Source: Pseudomonas capeferrum (lineage in GTDB: Bacteria; Pseudomonadota; Gammaproteobacteria; Pseudomonadales; Pseudomonadaceae). From it: a stretch of DNA of 64,000 bases. The notes below the pieces were generated by a model. The model had not been told where the DNA came from and did no database searches. It saw only the letters and a list, made by a program, of their open reading frames with translations. The stretch lies in NCBI RefSeq assembly GCF_000731675.1, contig NZ_JMIT01000003.1, forward strand, positions 850,058 through 914,057, written 5' to 3'. This document shows positions 52,020 through 59,553 of this stretch, one piece after another (the stretch's first letter is position 1; each line of letters begins with the position of its first letter). Both the position numbers and the translations under genes were made by a program.

Positions 52020-52820
52020 ATGAAATACCCGACCTTGTTGAAACCCACCATTGCGCTGTTGGCCGGTCTTGCATTTACCTTTCCCGCGCACGCGGGTATC
52101 CCCGTGATTGATGGAGCAAACGTTGCCCTCGGCAAGCTGGCGGTTGTGGAGAGTGTGAAACAGACCGCCAAGCAGCTAATGGAATATGAAAAACAGGTCG
52201 AGCAGTACGCGCGCCAGGGCTTGCAGTACCAGAAACAGCTCGAACAGTACGAGAACATGGTGCAAAACACGGCGGCGCCGGCGGCTTATATCTGGGACAA
52301 AGCCAATGCCACCATCAACAAGTTGATGGAAACTCAGGACATGCTCAATTACTACACGCATCAGGCGGGAAGCCTGGATGCGTATTTGAAAAAGTTCCAG
52401 GACACCAACTATTACAAGAGTTCCCCATGCTTCGGTGGTGGCGGTTGCACAGACGGGGACCGTGCGGAGCTGGTCCGGCATGAAGAGATGGTATCCGAAT
52501 CGCAGAAAACGGCGAATGACGCCTTGTTCAGAAGTATCCAGCAGCAGCAAGAAAACTTGCAGGCTGATGCCAGGCAGTTGGAGAGCCTGCAGCAAGCTGC
52601 GACCACGGCGGATGGCCAGGTGAAGGCGATTCAGTACGCCAACCAATTGGCCAGTCAGCAATCCAACCAACTGTTGCAGTTGCGCACGCTGATGCTTGCT
52701 CAACAGGCGGCGGAAGCCAACCGAGCGGCGGCAGAGCTGGATGAAAAGGCCCGCGGTGAAGCCCAGGCCAAAAAGCTGACAACGTGGCAGTTCAAGAAAA
52801 GCCCTGTAGACAATTTCTAA
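52020..52820 (+). CDS. trbJ: TrbJ/VirB5 pilus-tip/adhesin protein
   Basis: A 266-residue exported protein with signal peptide ending FPAHA, long helical coiled-coil segments (KQTAKQLMEYEKQVEQYARQ, QQQQENLQADARQLESL), a Cys pair (SPCFGGGGCTDG) and a basic C-terminal end, WQFKKSPVDNF. VirB5/TrbJ proteins coat the pilus tip and contact the recipient. The last 17 residues closely match the end of the next gene's lipoprotein. G+C falls clearly from here to trbL. Confidence 0.92.
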   Translation: MKYPTLLKPTIALLAGLAFTFPAHAGIPVIDGANVALGKLAVVESVKQTAKQLMEYEKQVEQYARQGLQYQKQLEQYENMVQNTAAPAAYIWDKANATINKLMETQDMLNYYTHQAGSLDAYLKKFQDTNYYKSSPCFGGGGCTDGDRAELVRHEEMVSESQKTANDALFRSIQQQQENLQADARQLESLQQAATTADGQVKAIQYANQLASQQSNQLLQLRTLMLAQQAAEANRAAAELDEKARGEAQAKKLTTWQFKKSPVDNF

Positions 52821-52828
52821 GGATATCA

Positions 52829-53077
52829 ATGATGAAGTTCACGACTACCAAGCTGGCCCTGGCGCTGTCTGTAATGGCAGCCCTGGCGGGTTGCTCAGAA
52901 GAAAAAGTGCCTGAGCCTACCAAAGAAAATTGCACTGCACCGCTGTATGAAGAACACCTGGATAGCCTCTCCAAAGAGGCGAATCGTAATGAGTTCATCA
53001 CGAACTGCAAAAGCTTCCTCAAGGCACGCAAGATGACCGAGTGGAAATTTAAGAAAAGTCCAGAAGACCAATTTTAA
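52829..53077 (+). CDS. trbK: TrbK-type entry-exclusion lipoprotein
   Basis: An 82-residue lipoprotein, MMKFTTTKLALALSVMAALAGC, with a mature part ending CKSFLKARKMTEWKFKKSPEDQF. RP4 trbK, in the same position, is the entry-exclusion protein that stops redundant transfer into cells with the same system. I chose the ATG at 52829 (GGATATCA upstream) over a GTG inside trbJ. The last 17 residues match TrbJ at 11 positions, so it may act on TrbJ of incoming machines. That idea is inference. Confidence 0.85.
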   Translation: MMKFTTTKLALALSVMAALAGCSEEKVPEPTKENCTAPLYEEHLDSLSKEANRNEFITNCKSFLKARKMTEWKFKKSPEDQF

Positions 53078-53092
53078 GACGGGGTCAGGTTG

Positions 53093-54841
53093 ATGATTTG
53101 GGCGCGTCGGAGATCACTCTTGATGGTACTGCTGGTTGCAGTTGTTATTGCAACGCCGACGCTCGTCTACGCGGCGGATCAGCAATTGGAAAGCTCAGGC
53201 ATCATGAATGAGGTGCTTCTCCGGTTCCACAAGGCGACGGAGAAGTGGCTGCCGACTATCCAAGCGGCTGCCGAACGGCTGTTTCTGGCCCTGGCTACCA
53301 TATCGATGGTCTGGACGTTCGGCATGCTGCTGATGCGAAAGGCAGATATTGCAGAGTTTTTCTCCGAGCTCATCCGCTTCATGGTGGTTTTCGGCTTTTA
53401 CTGGTGGCTGCTGAAAAATGCAATGCAGGGCATGAGTATCGCCGATACCATCGTTCGTTCATTGAGCCAGCTTGGCGCTTCCGCCGGAAATCTCGGCACG
53501 ACAGATCTGAAGCCCTCCACCATTGTGGACCTTGGCTTCGAGCTATATGACAGGACCATCCAGGCGGCTGATCAATTGACGTGGCGTGAGTTGGGCCGTC
53601 AGCTGACCATGGAATTCATGGCCATCGGTATATTGCTGGTGTTGGCGATCGTGAGCATCAACCTCTTGGTATTGCTTGCATCGAGCTGGTTCCTCCTCTA
53701 TGCCGGCGTTTTCTTTCTGGGGTTCGGCGGCTCCCGCTGGACATCCGACATGGCGCTGAACTACTACCGTGCTGTGCTGGGTGTCGGCGCACAATTGTTC
53801 GCGATGGTGTTGCTGATTGCGATCGGCAAGGATTTTATTCAAACCTTTGTCGCCCGAATCAGTGATGAAGTTGCTGTGCAGGAACTTGCCGTGATGTTGG
53901 TGGTTTCGGTCTTGCTGCTGTTTTTGGTGAACAAGATCCCACCCATGATTGCAGCCCTCGTGGGTGGCGCAGGCAGTGCATCCACCGGTATCGGCAACTT
54001 TGGGGCCGGTGCGGTTGTAGGTGCCGCAACCACCGCAGCGTCAATGATGAGTAAGGGCGCTTCGGCGATGATGACGGGCGGCGCGAACATGATGGGCGCT
54101 GCGCAAGCCTTGCAATCCGCCTTCAAAGGCGCGCAATCGAGTGTTGCCGCAGGCTCCGACATCGCCTCGCGCATGGGGGGCATGTTGGGTGGCCCTTCAA
54201 GCGCTGGCGGAGCAAGCTCCGGCGGGGGCAGCGCTGGTGGCCCCAGCGCGCTCGGCTCGGCCATGGGCTTTGCGTCCGCCGCATCCGCCGCATCCTCGGC
54301 ATCTGGAGGTGGTGCGCAGGCAGCCTCTTCTGCTGGAGGCGAATCCTCTTCGGGGGGCGGTTCGTCTGAGTCATCTTCTGGCGGTGAGTCTGCGGGTGCA
54401 GCGCCCAGCGGCGCTCAATCTGACTCATCCAGCGGGTCATCCGGTGCAGCGGGTGCCTCAGGTGCCTCTGCAGGAGGTGGTGGTGAGACGGGGTCTGCCG
54501 AGACCTCAGCCAGTGACGGTGGCTCAACCAGCGGCATTTCGGGTTCGCAAGGTGGCACGGGCGCCAAAGGTGGTAATGCCGAAGGGGCTGGCAACTCAAC
54601 ATCCAGCAGGGCAGGCACCGCAGGTCGCATAGCCCTGCAAATGGGCGGCAACCTCATGTCGGGGATGGGGCGGGCGGCACAGTCACGCATCGACAATTCC
54701 CTCGCCGGGCGGGTTGCCATGGAAATTTCCGAACCCGGCTCCACCCGCCGTTCAAACTTGGACACCCGGTCGTCCAGCCGTGACTTCGAACCGGATGCCG
54801 AAGTGAAGAACTTCAGCGAGAGCAAACAGGACAGGACTTGA
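53093..54841 (+). CDS. trbL: TrbL/VirB6 polytopic membrane protein
   Basis: A 582-residue protein with a leader-like N-terminus, 5-6 membrane helices between about residues 50 and 290 (FLALATISMVWTFGMLLM, LLVLAIVSINLLVLLASSWFLLYAGVFFLG, LLLFLVNKIPPMIAALVGG), and a long low-complexity C-terminal tail (about residues 363-502) made almost only of Ser, Gly and Ala. TrbL/VirB6 forms the inner-membrane channel. The ATG at 53093 is favoured over an adjacent TTG, with GGGGTCAGG upstream. Confidence 0.93.
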   Translation: MIWARRRSLLMVLLVAVVIATPTLVYAADQQLESSGIMNEVLLRFHKATEKWLPTIQAAAERLFLALATISMVWTFGMLLMRKADIAEFFSELIRFMVVFGFYWWLLKNAMQGMSIADTIVRSLSQLGASAGNLGTTDLKPSTIVDLGFELYDRTIQAADQLTWRELGRQLTMEFMAIGILLVLAIVSINLLVLLASSWFLLYAGVFFLGFGGSRWTSDMALNYYRAVLGVGAQLFAMVLLIAIGKDFIQTFVARISDEVAVQELAVMLVVSVLLLFLVNKIPPMIAALVGGAGSASTGIGNFGAGAVVGAATTAASMMSKGASAMMTGGANMMGAAQALQSAFKGAQSSVAAGSDIASRMGGMLGGPSSAGGASSGGGSAGGPSALGSAMGFASAASAASSASGGGAQAASSAGGESSSGGGSSESSSGGESAGAAPSGAQSDSSSGSSGAAGASGASAGGGGETGSAETSASDGGSTSGISGSQGGTGAKGGNAEGAGNSTSSRAGTAGRIALQMGGNLMSGMGRAAQSRIDNSLAGRVAMEISEPGSTRRSNLDTRSSSRDFEPDAEVKNFSESKQDRT

Positions 54842-54854
54842 ACAAGGAGTGCTC

Positions 54855-55157
54855 ATGAACTTTGCAAAAACGCTTCCAGCCGCCGTGCTGGCCGCCAGTT
54901 TCGCCGTCGCCTTGCCCGCCCAGGCCGATGACCCTTGCGCCACTGTCCTGTGCATGTGGGGCAAGCTGAAGGGGGCGGGTGTGGTCGATAACTGCAGTGA
55001 CCCGGTCAATGACTACTTCAGCATCGTCAAAAAGAAGAAGGGCAAGATCAAGCTGAGCCAGACCTCGGACGCTCGCCAGTCCTTCCTCGACCAATGCGAG
55101 ACCGCCGACCCGAAGGCAACCAAGTCGATCAACAACAAGTTCGGCAAGGTCATCTGA
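54855..55157 (+). CDS. trbM: TrbM/KikA-family protein
   Basis: A 100-residue exported protein with signal peptide ending LPAQA and mature part DDPCATVLCMWGKLKGAGVV, the TrbM/KikA signature with paired cysteines. It occurs next to trbL/trbN in IncP systems. AAGGAG lies five bases before the ATG at 54855. The molecular role is unclear (KikA was linked to killing and stability effects in some plasmids). Confidence 0.9.
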   Translation: MNFAKTLPAAVLAASFAVALPAQADDPCATVLCMWGKLKGAGVVDNCSDPVNDYFSIVKKKKGKIKLSQTSDARQSFLDQCETADPKATKSINNKFGKVI

Positions 55158-55168
55158 GGCGCGCCACG

Positions 55169-55774
55169 ATGCCATTTGTCGCTGACGTTCCGCCCCCGGC
55201 CCTGAGCGAACCCATCGCCTGCTCGATCATGGCGGCGGTCAAATACGAGCTGCCGGTGAACATCGTCCTGGCCGTGTCCGGCCAGGAAGGTGGCAAGCCT
55301 GGCCAGTGGGTGCGCAACCACAATGGCACCTACGACGTGGGCCCCATGCAGTTCAACACCGCCTACCTGCGCGAGCTCTCGCGCTACGGCATTACCCCTG
55401 AGGATGTCGAGCAAGGCGGCTGCTACTCCTACGAGCTGGCCGCCTGGCGCATCCGTGGCCACGTGCGCAATGACCGCGGCGACTTGTGGACGCGGGTGGC
55501 GAATTACCACTCGCGCACCCCCGCCATCAATGCCCGTTACCGCCAGCAGATCATGCGCCGCGCTGTCTATTGGGCCGATTGGCTGGATGCCCGCTTTGCC
55601 ACGCAGCAGGTGGCGCAGAGCGCGGTATTCTCTGGCGCGCCGGCCGAGGCGTCCGTGGCAGTGGTCGACACCCCGCAGGCGATGAAGGCGGCTGTCGTGC
55701 AGCAGCCGGTCATGCCGCAACCCGTGGGCACGTCAGCCTATGTGCCCCGGGGGCTGGTGATGGGGAGCAAATGA
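55169..55774 (+). CDS. trbN: TrbN/VirB1 lytic transglycosylase
   Basis: A 201-residue protein with the SLT fold: catalytic Glu40 in LAVSGQEGG, then GTYDVGPMQFN and RVANYHSRTPAIN. It cuts peptidoglycan to let the machine through the wall. No clear signal peptide is visible from this ATG (55169); an upstream reading overlaps trbM. The stop overlaps ATG codons of the following frame. Confidence 0.92.
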   Translation: MPFVADVPPPALSEPIACSIMAAVKYELPVNIVLAVSGQEGGKPGQWVRNHNGTYDVGPMQFNTAYLRELSRYGITPEDVEQGGCYSYELAAWRIRGHVRNDRGDLWTRVANYHSRTPAINARYRQQIMRRAVYWADWLDARFATQQVAQSAVFSGAPAEASVAVVDTPQAMKAAVVQQPVMPQPVGTSAYVPRGLVMGSK

Positions 55775-55851
55775 TGGATTCGCTGGTCACAGTAGCCGCA
55801 TCTCGAAACGATACAGGGACCCGCCGCGAGGCGGATGCAAGGAGAGAAAGA

Positions 55852-56478
55852 TTGAACCTACCCCCTCTCGGTATGGGCACTGCCGTTACCGACAAGGCAT
55901 CGCGCCGCCCCTGCCGCCTCTGGCCGCGGCTGCGCCTTGGCGCGCTCGTACCCCTCGTGCTGGGAGCCTGCATGCTCCTGCCTGCCACCTCTTCTGAACT
56001 TCAAGCCAAGGAGCTTTCCATGCAAGACAATCAAGGCCAGTACCAGCCCTACACCCCGGGCATGAAACTTCCCGAAGGCGTGTTCCCGCCGATGAAGGGT
56101 TATACCCATGAGGACTTGATTGGCGCTGCTGCCCTACCCGTAGAAGCGGTGATGAAGGCTGAAGGAATAGACCCCACCCTGATCAAGGAATCGCTCTTCG
56201 CCCTGGCCAAACACCTCAATGAGGCACTGGAGGCGCAGAACGTCGAGTATCAGATTTCGACCTGGTACCAGAAGCCTTACGACAATCCCGCTGACCGCAC
56301 CAAGAGTGTTGCCGCCATGGGCGAGAGCTTTGGTGCTTTGGCGATCCGTGCTGCAGGGCAGTCGCTGCGAGGGTCCCCACTCTTGAACATGGGCGAAGCA
56401 TTCTTCGAACGCTACACCCGAAGCGCCGGTGATGGTGTCCACGATCTGATCGTGACCCTAAACAAACCGGGTGCCTGA
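55852..56478 (+). CDS. Possible lipoprotein/membrane protein upstream of the DUF2235 gene
   Basis: I do not recognise this protein of about 208 residues. Its N-terminus is basic, then hydrophobic with a lipobox-like end (LRLGALVPLVLGACMLLP). The soluble part is mostly helical (IDPTLIKESLFALAKHLNEALEAQN, YQKPYDNPADRTKSVAAMGESFGALAIRAAGQ). Three starts compete: ATG 55771 overlapping trbN, TTG 55852 seven bases after AAGGAGAG, and ATG 56020 six bases after AAGGAG, which would remove the hydrophobic part. The position directly before a Tle1-like gene makes an immunity or chaperone role possible; this is inference. Confidence 0.6.
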   Translation: MNLPPLGMGTAVTDKASRRPCRLWPRLRLGALVPLVLGACMLLPATSSELQAKELSMQDNQGQYQPYTPGMKLPEGVFPPMKGYTHEDLIGAAALPVEAVMKAEGIDPTLIKESLFALAKHLNEALEAQNVEYQISTWYQKPYDNPADRTKSVAAMGESFGALAIRAAGQSLRGSPLLNMGEAFFERYTRSAGDGVHDLIVTLNKPGA

Positions 56479-56546
56479 TACGGGTTCGAGAATGTCTTGG
56501 AGCGTTCGTCCTGTCCTGGCGGCGGGATGATCCATAGGGATATGAA

Positions 56547-58241
56547 ATGAGCGATGCAATGCGTTTTACGGTGTACTTCGACGGCACCGGTAACAACAAA
56601 GACCTGAATACACCTGAAGGCACGCAGACCAACGTTGCCCGCCTGTATGACCTGGACACCGCCAAAGGTACCAACCTGGCGCGTAACTCGGGGCATGAAC
56701 CGCAGCAGTACGATGCCAAGGAGCGCTCCGGCCAATCGGAGAAGGTCTACTTCGATGGTGTTGGCAGCCAATCCAGTACCAGCGGGCGTTCGCTGCTCGA
56801 AGGCGCAACCGGCCGGGGTGCCCAGGAGCGTATCGACCAGGCCTACGACTCCATTGTGGCCTTTCACAACAAGTACCCGGACCAGCAGATCGACGTCAAC
56901 ATTGTCGGCTTCAGCCGCGGTGCATCGCAGTCCCGCGCCTTGGCCAACGAGTTCATCGAACGTGGCGTCCCCAAACTCGATGACCAGGGCAAAGCGACCG
57001 GGGAATACTTGATTCCTCCAGGCCAGGCGCACGTCAACAAGCTGGGTATCTTCGACACGGTCGCCACTGACGGTTTGTCGAATACCGATACCCATCTGGG
57101 CAAGAACCTGGAAATCAGCAAGAACGTCGATTCGACCACCCACCTGGTGGCGATGAACGAGTACCGCGACACGTTCCCCCTGACCAGTGCCCTGCGTAAC
57201 GACGACAACTCGCGCATAGAGGAGTTGAAGTTTGCCGGCGCGCATTCGCAGGTCGGCGGTGGTTACAAGGACGATGTGCTGGCAGCCGGGCCATTGGCGG
57301 TGATGCACGATCGCCTGCAGTCGGCCGGTATAGAAATGAAGCCGATGCAGCAGGAGGATGTTCAGCGCATCGAGCAGTACAACACGTTGATCAAAAGCCC
57401 GGAGAAAGTTGAGCAAGCGCTCATCGACTCGCGCCTGTTGAAGGGTGAGAACGCGTTCAGCCGCAACGCGGATGGCTCGTTCCAGACAGTGGACAATATG
57501 CCCTTCCCGATGGAACGCGGCATGATCAACGTTTTTGACCGCCAGGCTCGCCCCTTCGATCACGAGACCAATGGCCGCGGGGTAATCTTCGAGAACGATG
57601 ATCGGCTTAGCCGCAACAGCGTTTCCAGAGCCGTTGAAGGGATCGGCGATCGCCTTAAATCGCTTGGCCAAGATGCCCTGTCCGCTTCGGCACGCTTCCT
57701 GGGCATTGACACGCGCGAGCAGGCGATAGAAGAGGGCAAAGGGCTGTATGCCGAACTCATGTCGGAAAGGGCCGCCACTTCACAGCAGCAAGTGGCTACG
57801 CTGTCTGGCGAGCTTACGGCTTCACGGCCCAGCGCTGGTTATATCGAGAACCTGAACCTGCAAGCGGTGCCAGTCCCTGAGGGCGCCAAGCAGGGCCAGC
57901 AGCAAGACCCGCAGGCCCAGCAGCGCAGCGACTCGTTCAAGGCCATGGAAGACAAAGCCCGCAACCTCAACCCCTCGGCCAGTATCGGCGAAGCTTCAGA
58001 GAGTGGGCGCAAGGCCGTCAGCGGGATGGTCGTCGACATGGACGAGCACCACATCCTGCAGAAGGTCGGCCAGACGGATCAGTTCGTCATTCATGACCGC
58101 CGTGACGTCGACCCGAGCCGCAACTTCCAGGTAGGCAAGAGCACGGCGATCGTCCACGAGAAAGGCATCGGCGACCTGACCCGTGATGTGGCGCCGAAAC
58201 TGGAGCTCGATACCGGGCTTTCTCAGGCCATGCGTCGGTGA
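56547..58241 (+). CDS. DUF2235 alpha/beta-hydrolase, candidate secreted phospholipase
   Basis: A 564-residue protein opening MRFTVYFDGTGNN, the DUF2235 start. It has the lipase elbow IVGFSRGASQSRA (Ser123), a family aspartate in GIFDTVATDG (Asp170), HLVAMNEYRDTFPLT, and the histidine in AGAHSQVGGGY (His233), so the Tle1-type catalytic set appears intact. Tle1 enzymes are antibacterial phospholipases exported by type VI systems. The last about 70 residues (from about 492: VVDMDEHHILQKVG, QFVIHDRRDVD) resemble the KfrB domain of IncP plasmids and could be a secretion signal. There is no signal peptide. It overlaps the TraX gene. Confidence 0.88.
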   Translation: MSDAMRFTVYFDGTGNNKDLNTPEGTQTNVARLYDLDTAKGTNLARNSGHEPQQYDAKERSGQSEKVYFDGVGSQSSTSGRSLLEGATGRGAQERIDQAYDSIVAFHNKYPDQQIDVNIVGFSRGASQSRALANEFIERGVPKLDDQGKATGEYLIPPGQAHVNKLGIFDTVATDGLSNTDTHLGKNLEISKNVDSTTHLVAMNEYRDTFPLTSALRNDDNSRIEELKFAGAHSQVGGGYKDDVLAAGPLAVMHDRLQSAGIEMKPMQQEDVQRIEQYNTLIKSPEKVEQALIDSRLLKGENAFSRNADGSFQTVDNMPFPMERGMINVFDRQARPFDHETNGRGVIFENDDRLSRNSVSRAVEGIGDRLKSLGQDALSASARFLGIDTREQAIEEGKGLYAELMSERAATSQQQVATLSGELTASRPSAGYIENLNLQAVPVPEGAKQGQQQDPQAQQRSDSFKAMEDKARNLNPSASIGEASESGRKAVSGMVVDMDEHHILQKVGQTDQFVIHDRRDVDPSRNFQVGKSTAIVHEKGIGDLTRDVAPKLELDTGLSQAMRR

Positions 58242-58957
58242 TTTCGATGCCGCGCCTGCAACTTGCCGACGGTACGGTGGAAGCGCTGAAGTGGCTGGCG
58301 CTGTTGCTGATGACCGGCGACCACGTGAACAAGTACCTGTTCAATGAGACCTTGCCTTACCTGTTCGAGGCGGGGCGTTTGGCGATGCCGCTGTTCGTGG
58401 TCGTGCTGGCGTATAACCTGGCGCGGCCGGGAACATTGGAGAAGGGTGCTTACAGGCGCACTGCGCTGCGCCTGTTTCTGTTCGGAGTTTTGGCGACGCC
58501 GCCGTTCATTGCCCTAGGGGGGCTGCTGTACGGCTGGTACCCGTTGAACATTCTCTTCACCCTGCTGGTGATCACCTGGGCGACCGAGGCCTGCGAGCGT
58601 GCGACGCGCGGGCAGCCGCTGTGCTGGGGTGTCGCGTTGCTGGTGGTGGTCGTTGGGGGTGCCTGGGTCGAGTTCTGGTGGCCGGCTGTGCTGCTTGGGC
58701 TATGCGTGGGTTGGTACGCGCGGCGCCCGAACGTTCTGGCTGCTTTGGGGGGGGGGCTGGCACTTGCGGCGTTAACGCCGATCAACGGCAGTGCCTGGGC
58801 GCTCGCCGCGTTGCCGGTGCTGCTGGCTGCCCGCTGGGTCAGGCCTGACCTGCCGCGTTGGCGCTGGCTGTTCTATGCCTATTATCCGCTGCACCTGGGG
58901 GCGCTGTGGCTGATCCGCATCCCGATGGCCAAGGCCGGATACCTCTTCCTGATATGA
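58238..58957 (+). CDS. trbP: TraX/TrbP-family membrane protein (pilin acetylase type)
   Basis: A 239-residue polytopic protein with the TraX opening EALKWLALLLMTGDHVNKYLFN, then LFEAGRLAMPLFVVVLAYNLARPG and about eight membrane segments, ending AYYPLHLGALWLIRIPM. F-plasmid TraX acetylates pilin; RP4 TrbP is its homologue. The start is GTG (58238) overlapping the DUF2235 stop, or ATG at 58247. The next gene overlaps by four bases. Confidence 0.88.
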   Translation: MISMPRLQLADGTVEALKWLALLLMTGDHVNKYLFNETLPYLFEAGRLAMPLFVVVLAYNLARPGTLEKGAYRRTALRLFLFGVLATPPFIALGGLLYGWYPLNILFTLLVITWATEACERATRGQPLCWGVALLVVVVGGAWVEFWWPAVLLGLCVGWYARRPNVLAALGGGLALAALTPINGSAWALAALPVLLAARWVRPDLPRWRWLFYAYYPLHLGALWLIRIPMAKAGYLFLI

Positions 58958-59508
58958 AGCACACGCCCATGAACGACAGCAAACAGGCAAAGCCGCCGCT
59001 GGACGATGCCGGGCAGGCATTGGAGGCGCAGGCTCAGGCGCTGGCTGCCGAGCAGACCGCGCTGCTTGACGCCAGCCCAGTGCAAGCGCGCTACAACCAG
59101 GCCCTTGGCGAGTACGTCGAACAGAAGGCCGAGCAGGCCGAGGCCTTGGAGCAACGGCTGGAGGCCATGCTGGAACGCCAGCAGGCGCAATTGCAGCAGA
59201 ATCAGGCCTCGCGCCCGGGCTGGCTGGCCCTGCCTTCCACCCGCGCCGCCTGGGAGCAGGGTAACCAGCGTTGCCAGGCACGGCTGCAGCAACTGCAAGG
59301 TCGCCTGGAGCGGGTGCAGGAACTGCACCACGGCATGGGCCTGTATACCCCACGCATCGAGGAGTTGGCGGTACGCCAACTGCGCGCCGAGCAGCCAGAG
59401 CTGGCCGAACAGTGGAGCCTGCAGCGTCAGGCCGAGCGAACGCTCACCGAGTCGCAACGGCGTACCCAGGGCCAGGAGACCGGGCGTTCGCGCACGTCCT
59501 CGCCATGA
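58954..59508 (+). CDS. Coiled-coil protein, KfrC-like C-terminus
   Basis: A 184-residue protein almost wholly helical, rich in Ala, Gln, Glu and Leu (ALEAQAQALAAEQTALLDA, AEQAEALEQRLEAMLERQQAQLQQ). The C-terminal stretch RLERVQELHHGMGLYTPRIEELAVRQLRAEQPEL resembles the end of KfrC proteins of IncP plasmids. With the KfrB-like tail next door it suggests parts of a kfr unit were captured. The role is unknown; the overlap with TraX and the closeness to traG place it in the operon. Confidence 0.72.
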   Translation: MKHTPMNDSKQAKPPLDDAGQALEAQAQALAAEQTALLDASPVQARYNQALGEYVEQKAEQAEALEQRLEAMLERQQAQLQQNQASRPGWLALPSTRAAWEQGNQRCQARLQQLQGRLERVQELHHGMGLYTPRIEELAVRQLRAEQPELAEQWSLQRQAERTLTESQRRTQGQETGRSRTSSP

Positions 59509-59553
59509 CCCAGCATCTTCCCTATTCCATCCTTTCGTTCACGGAGCGAACCC

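Noticed and set aside
54141..54632. Alternative frames in the trbL tail
   Set aside because: They arise from the repetitive Ser/Gly/Ala codons; the main frame is continuous with the membrane domain.
56547..58241. The DUF2235 gene as cargo of a type VI system
   Set aside because: No VgrG, Hcp, PAAR or tip-adaptor gene is in the window; the operon context is purely type IV.
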